Below, one piece after another: positions 62,101-64,000 of a stretch of DNA of 64,000 nucleotides (position 1 is the first letter of the stretch; each line of letters opens with the position of its first letter). The notes beneath the pieces were generated by a model. It was not told the origin of the DNA. It was given only the letters and a program-made list of their open reading frames with translations, and did not search any database. Where the stretch lies: assembly GCA_013396915.1 (NCBI GenBank), contig VWZL01002504.1, positions 1 to 64,000 of the forward strand. Reading direction: 5' to 3'. This DNA comes from Stercorarius parasiticus (Eukaryota; Chordata; Aves; Charadriiformes; Stercorariidae). The position numbers were made by a program, and so were the translations under genes.

Positions 62101-64000
62101 ACAACAATGTGTACAGCCTTGATGAATATTTAATTGAAAGATATGACTACATGTTATTCTGCTGAAGCAGGATATTGCATTTTCTGTGTAGCAAAAATCA
62201 GCAAAGTCACTCTAAACCACTTGATATTAAAACATGCTGATTTAATACTAAAATAATTTACTCCAAAACCAATTTATTCAGCAGAGTTCAAACATGAACA
62301 GCTAAACTGTTATTCTACAGAACAGTTACCTAAGGGAAAGTCTCCATTCAAGACTAATAAAGCCTCATTTTCCAAATCAATAAAAAGATACTATTCAGTA
62401 ACAAAAAAGTAGGATGCTTACACTTTTGCTGTGAAAGACAAAGGGGTACAGAAGAAAAACATGCAAGTGTTCTTTTACTTTTACTGTACAAAATACTGAG
62501 CATACGCAGCATTTTCTCTGTTTTCCACACAGTCTCAAGTATTTGTCCAATCTAATTTAATGTACTTCCCACAGCACGGTTGTATCAGCTCCCTAAGGAG
62601 AGAGAGCGTTTCTGGAAGCTTTTAAAGGTGCAAAGCCTCTTTCCCCTATGGCTCCTCCATCCACCCCACACATCTGGCCTGGTCCAAGCAGGGCCCCATA
62701 CTCTGCTTTCTTGGCAGCCCCTCTAAGTTTATGCACTCCTTGCAGCCCAGCGGGCACCCAGTTTATTTACAGTTTTCTTTGGATAACGCTTCTAAATGCT
62801 GGCAACTATGCAGAAAGCACCATCATTGCTAAACATCAACATCTCTCCAGGCTGGTAAAAGAAACAGGGTGTGATTTCTCATCTTCATATTCATCACCTT
62901 TTTTGTCCACAGGGATTAGGCAACAGGCGTGGGCATACCTAACATTTATCTTTCCAGGAAAACTCTCATTCAACAAGAATGCTGTTCTTGTTCACGGTGG
63001 AGAGACCTTGGATGAAACCTAACTGACAGGCCAATTTTAATATGTTGTGATTTGCATTTTATTTGGGTTAACCTTTGAGACAGAGGACTCATCTTTTCCT
63101 TGCAAAGCACAATGCATGTTTATGGCACAAGAACAACGGTGCTACTATTACCACTCATTGAAGTCAGCTGTCCCTGGACAAACTAAGCGTATTCTCAAAA
63201 AAATGCCACGTTGTCTTGAACTGTTACTGTATGCTTTTGGGAATAGTCAGTTTGGTCCTCTTCAGTAAGAGATGGGATAGCAGTGGGATCAGAGCCGGAT
63301 TCTTTGGGAAGAAAGACTTCTGCGATGCTCGTCCACTCCAGCCTCCCCTCAACTCAAATTGACTTTTCAATCCAGTAGCTGATTTTGATCAGACTTGACA
63401 GAGGGGAGAACTCACCAAAATGTTACCTTCTTACATATTTAATGAAAACAAATGATCTGGCAGAGGAAAGAAACACGGCTCTCGCTACACACTGGACATG
63501 GACAGGAGAGAAACCCGCAACATGCCACGGCTGAAGAAAAAGCATCAGACTGAGCTCGGATCATCTTAAAGCACCAAACCAGGAAATAAATCCAGAAACA
63601 CAATGCCACATTTTATTAATTCTGCCACTTACGGGGCTCAACTGTTAATTAAACTACACTGATTCTCCATTCACCCAGCACCTTTTGCATTTTTTAAATT
63701 GCTAACTTTATTTGCAAGGAACTGGACTTGGAGAAGAGAGTAACCAACAGTCTTGGAATCAATCAATAAACACGAAGTAAGTTTGTGGCTGCCAAATACC
63801 TCTGCAAAATGTGAGACAATAACTGCTTTTCAATTGCAGCAAAAGTCGCAGCAGAAATACCTGTTTGCCGATGAGTGGGCTCCCCACGACGCCCACATCC
63901 TTCCAAGCCCAGCAAGAGCATTTGCTCTGTGTTTTTCTGGCACTTCTAGGAACTTCAGGGGCCTCAACAACTGAATTTCAATATGTTCACCGTGTCTTGC
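59146..64000. other. Unassigned DNA
   Basis: No gene or transposon was recognised. It contains an eight-G run at 61458-61465, a ~22-bp imperfect tandem duplication at 62037-62082 (TTTCTTTGCCACCAA shared), and a 124-codon plus-strand open frame (62648-63022) without motif. Splice-like sites near 62965 and 63413 could not be paired into exons. Confidence 0.45.
62037..62082. repeat. 22-23 bp imperfect tandem duplication
   Basis: TTTCTTTGCCACCAA followed by ATATGTGA, then again followed by CACTGTGA. The two units are almost adjacent and differ at a few positions, consistent with an old local duplication. Confidence 0.8.

Noticed and set aside
62648..63022. 124-codon plus-strand open frame
   Set aside because: Low-complexity proline/serine-rich start, no recognisable domain and no matched splice sites. 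Chance frame in locally C-rich DNA.
1..64000. tRNA, rRNA, snRNA or known microRNA genes
   Set aside because: Scanned by eye for B-box-like GGTTCGAATCC, U6/U2 starts and long imperfect hairpins; none was convincing. A covariance-model search would be decisive.

Overview
The window is vertebrate nuclear DNA, most likely from a bird. The main evidence is about ten fragments of CR1 LINE retrotransposons ending in the archosaur-type octamer tail (repeats of ATTCTATG or ATTCTGTG), plus one avian-style endogenous retrovirus LTR cluster. The rest is AT-rich, low-copy sequence with many stops in all frames. It reads as intron and/or intergenic desert, not a gene-dense region. No bacterial, phage or organellar features, rRNA, tRNA or CRISPR array were recognised.

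Layout: 1-11.9 kb is mostly unassigned, with one CR1 tail and a pair of abutting perfect hairpins near 7.5 kb. 11.9-13.7 kb holds an old 670 bp CR1 copy followed by what looks like an ancient amniote interspersed repeat. 17.4-18.1 kb is a cluster of three CR1 pieces in mixed orientation. 19.46-20.93 kb is the most structured locus: two related retroviral LTRs in inverted, U3-to-U3 orientation, separated by about 30 bp with a polypurine tract. The left copy carries the window's only ambiguous base exactly where about 235 bp (TATA box and start of the transcribed region) are missing relative to the right copy. Further CR1 fragments lie at 23.3, 29.2, 30.4, 32.8 and 34.9 kb; the last lacks its 3' end.

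Coding content: only one segment looks protein coding, a minus-strand exon at 25,062-25,223. It opens at a splice acceptor, encodes a 53-residue coiled-coil-like carboxyl terminus and ends in a stop. I could not name the gene. Three more minus-strand segments (37.47, 45.56 and 46.36 kb) have strong splice sites on both sides. The 37.47 kb one is open and phase-compatible with the coding exon. The other two do not maintain a frame together, so they may belong to a non-coding transcript. On the plus strand, a TATA box, Inr-like site and consensus donor at 41.90-42.07 kb suggest an isolated promoter with a first exon. Several stretches between 39 and 57 kb have the texture of conserved non-coding regulatory DNA (homeodomain-type cores, palindromes). 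This cannot be shown without alignment.

I found no convincing new biological system. The items best worth checking are the inverted LTR pair with its one-base gap, the unnamed coiled-coil exon with its candidate upstream exons, and the tandem hairpins.
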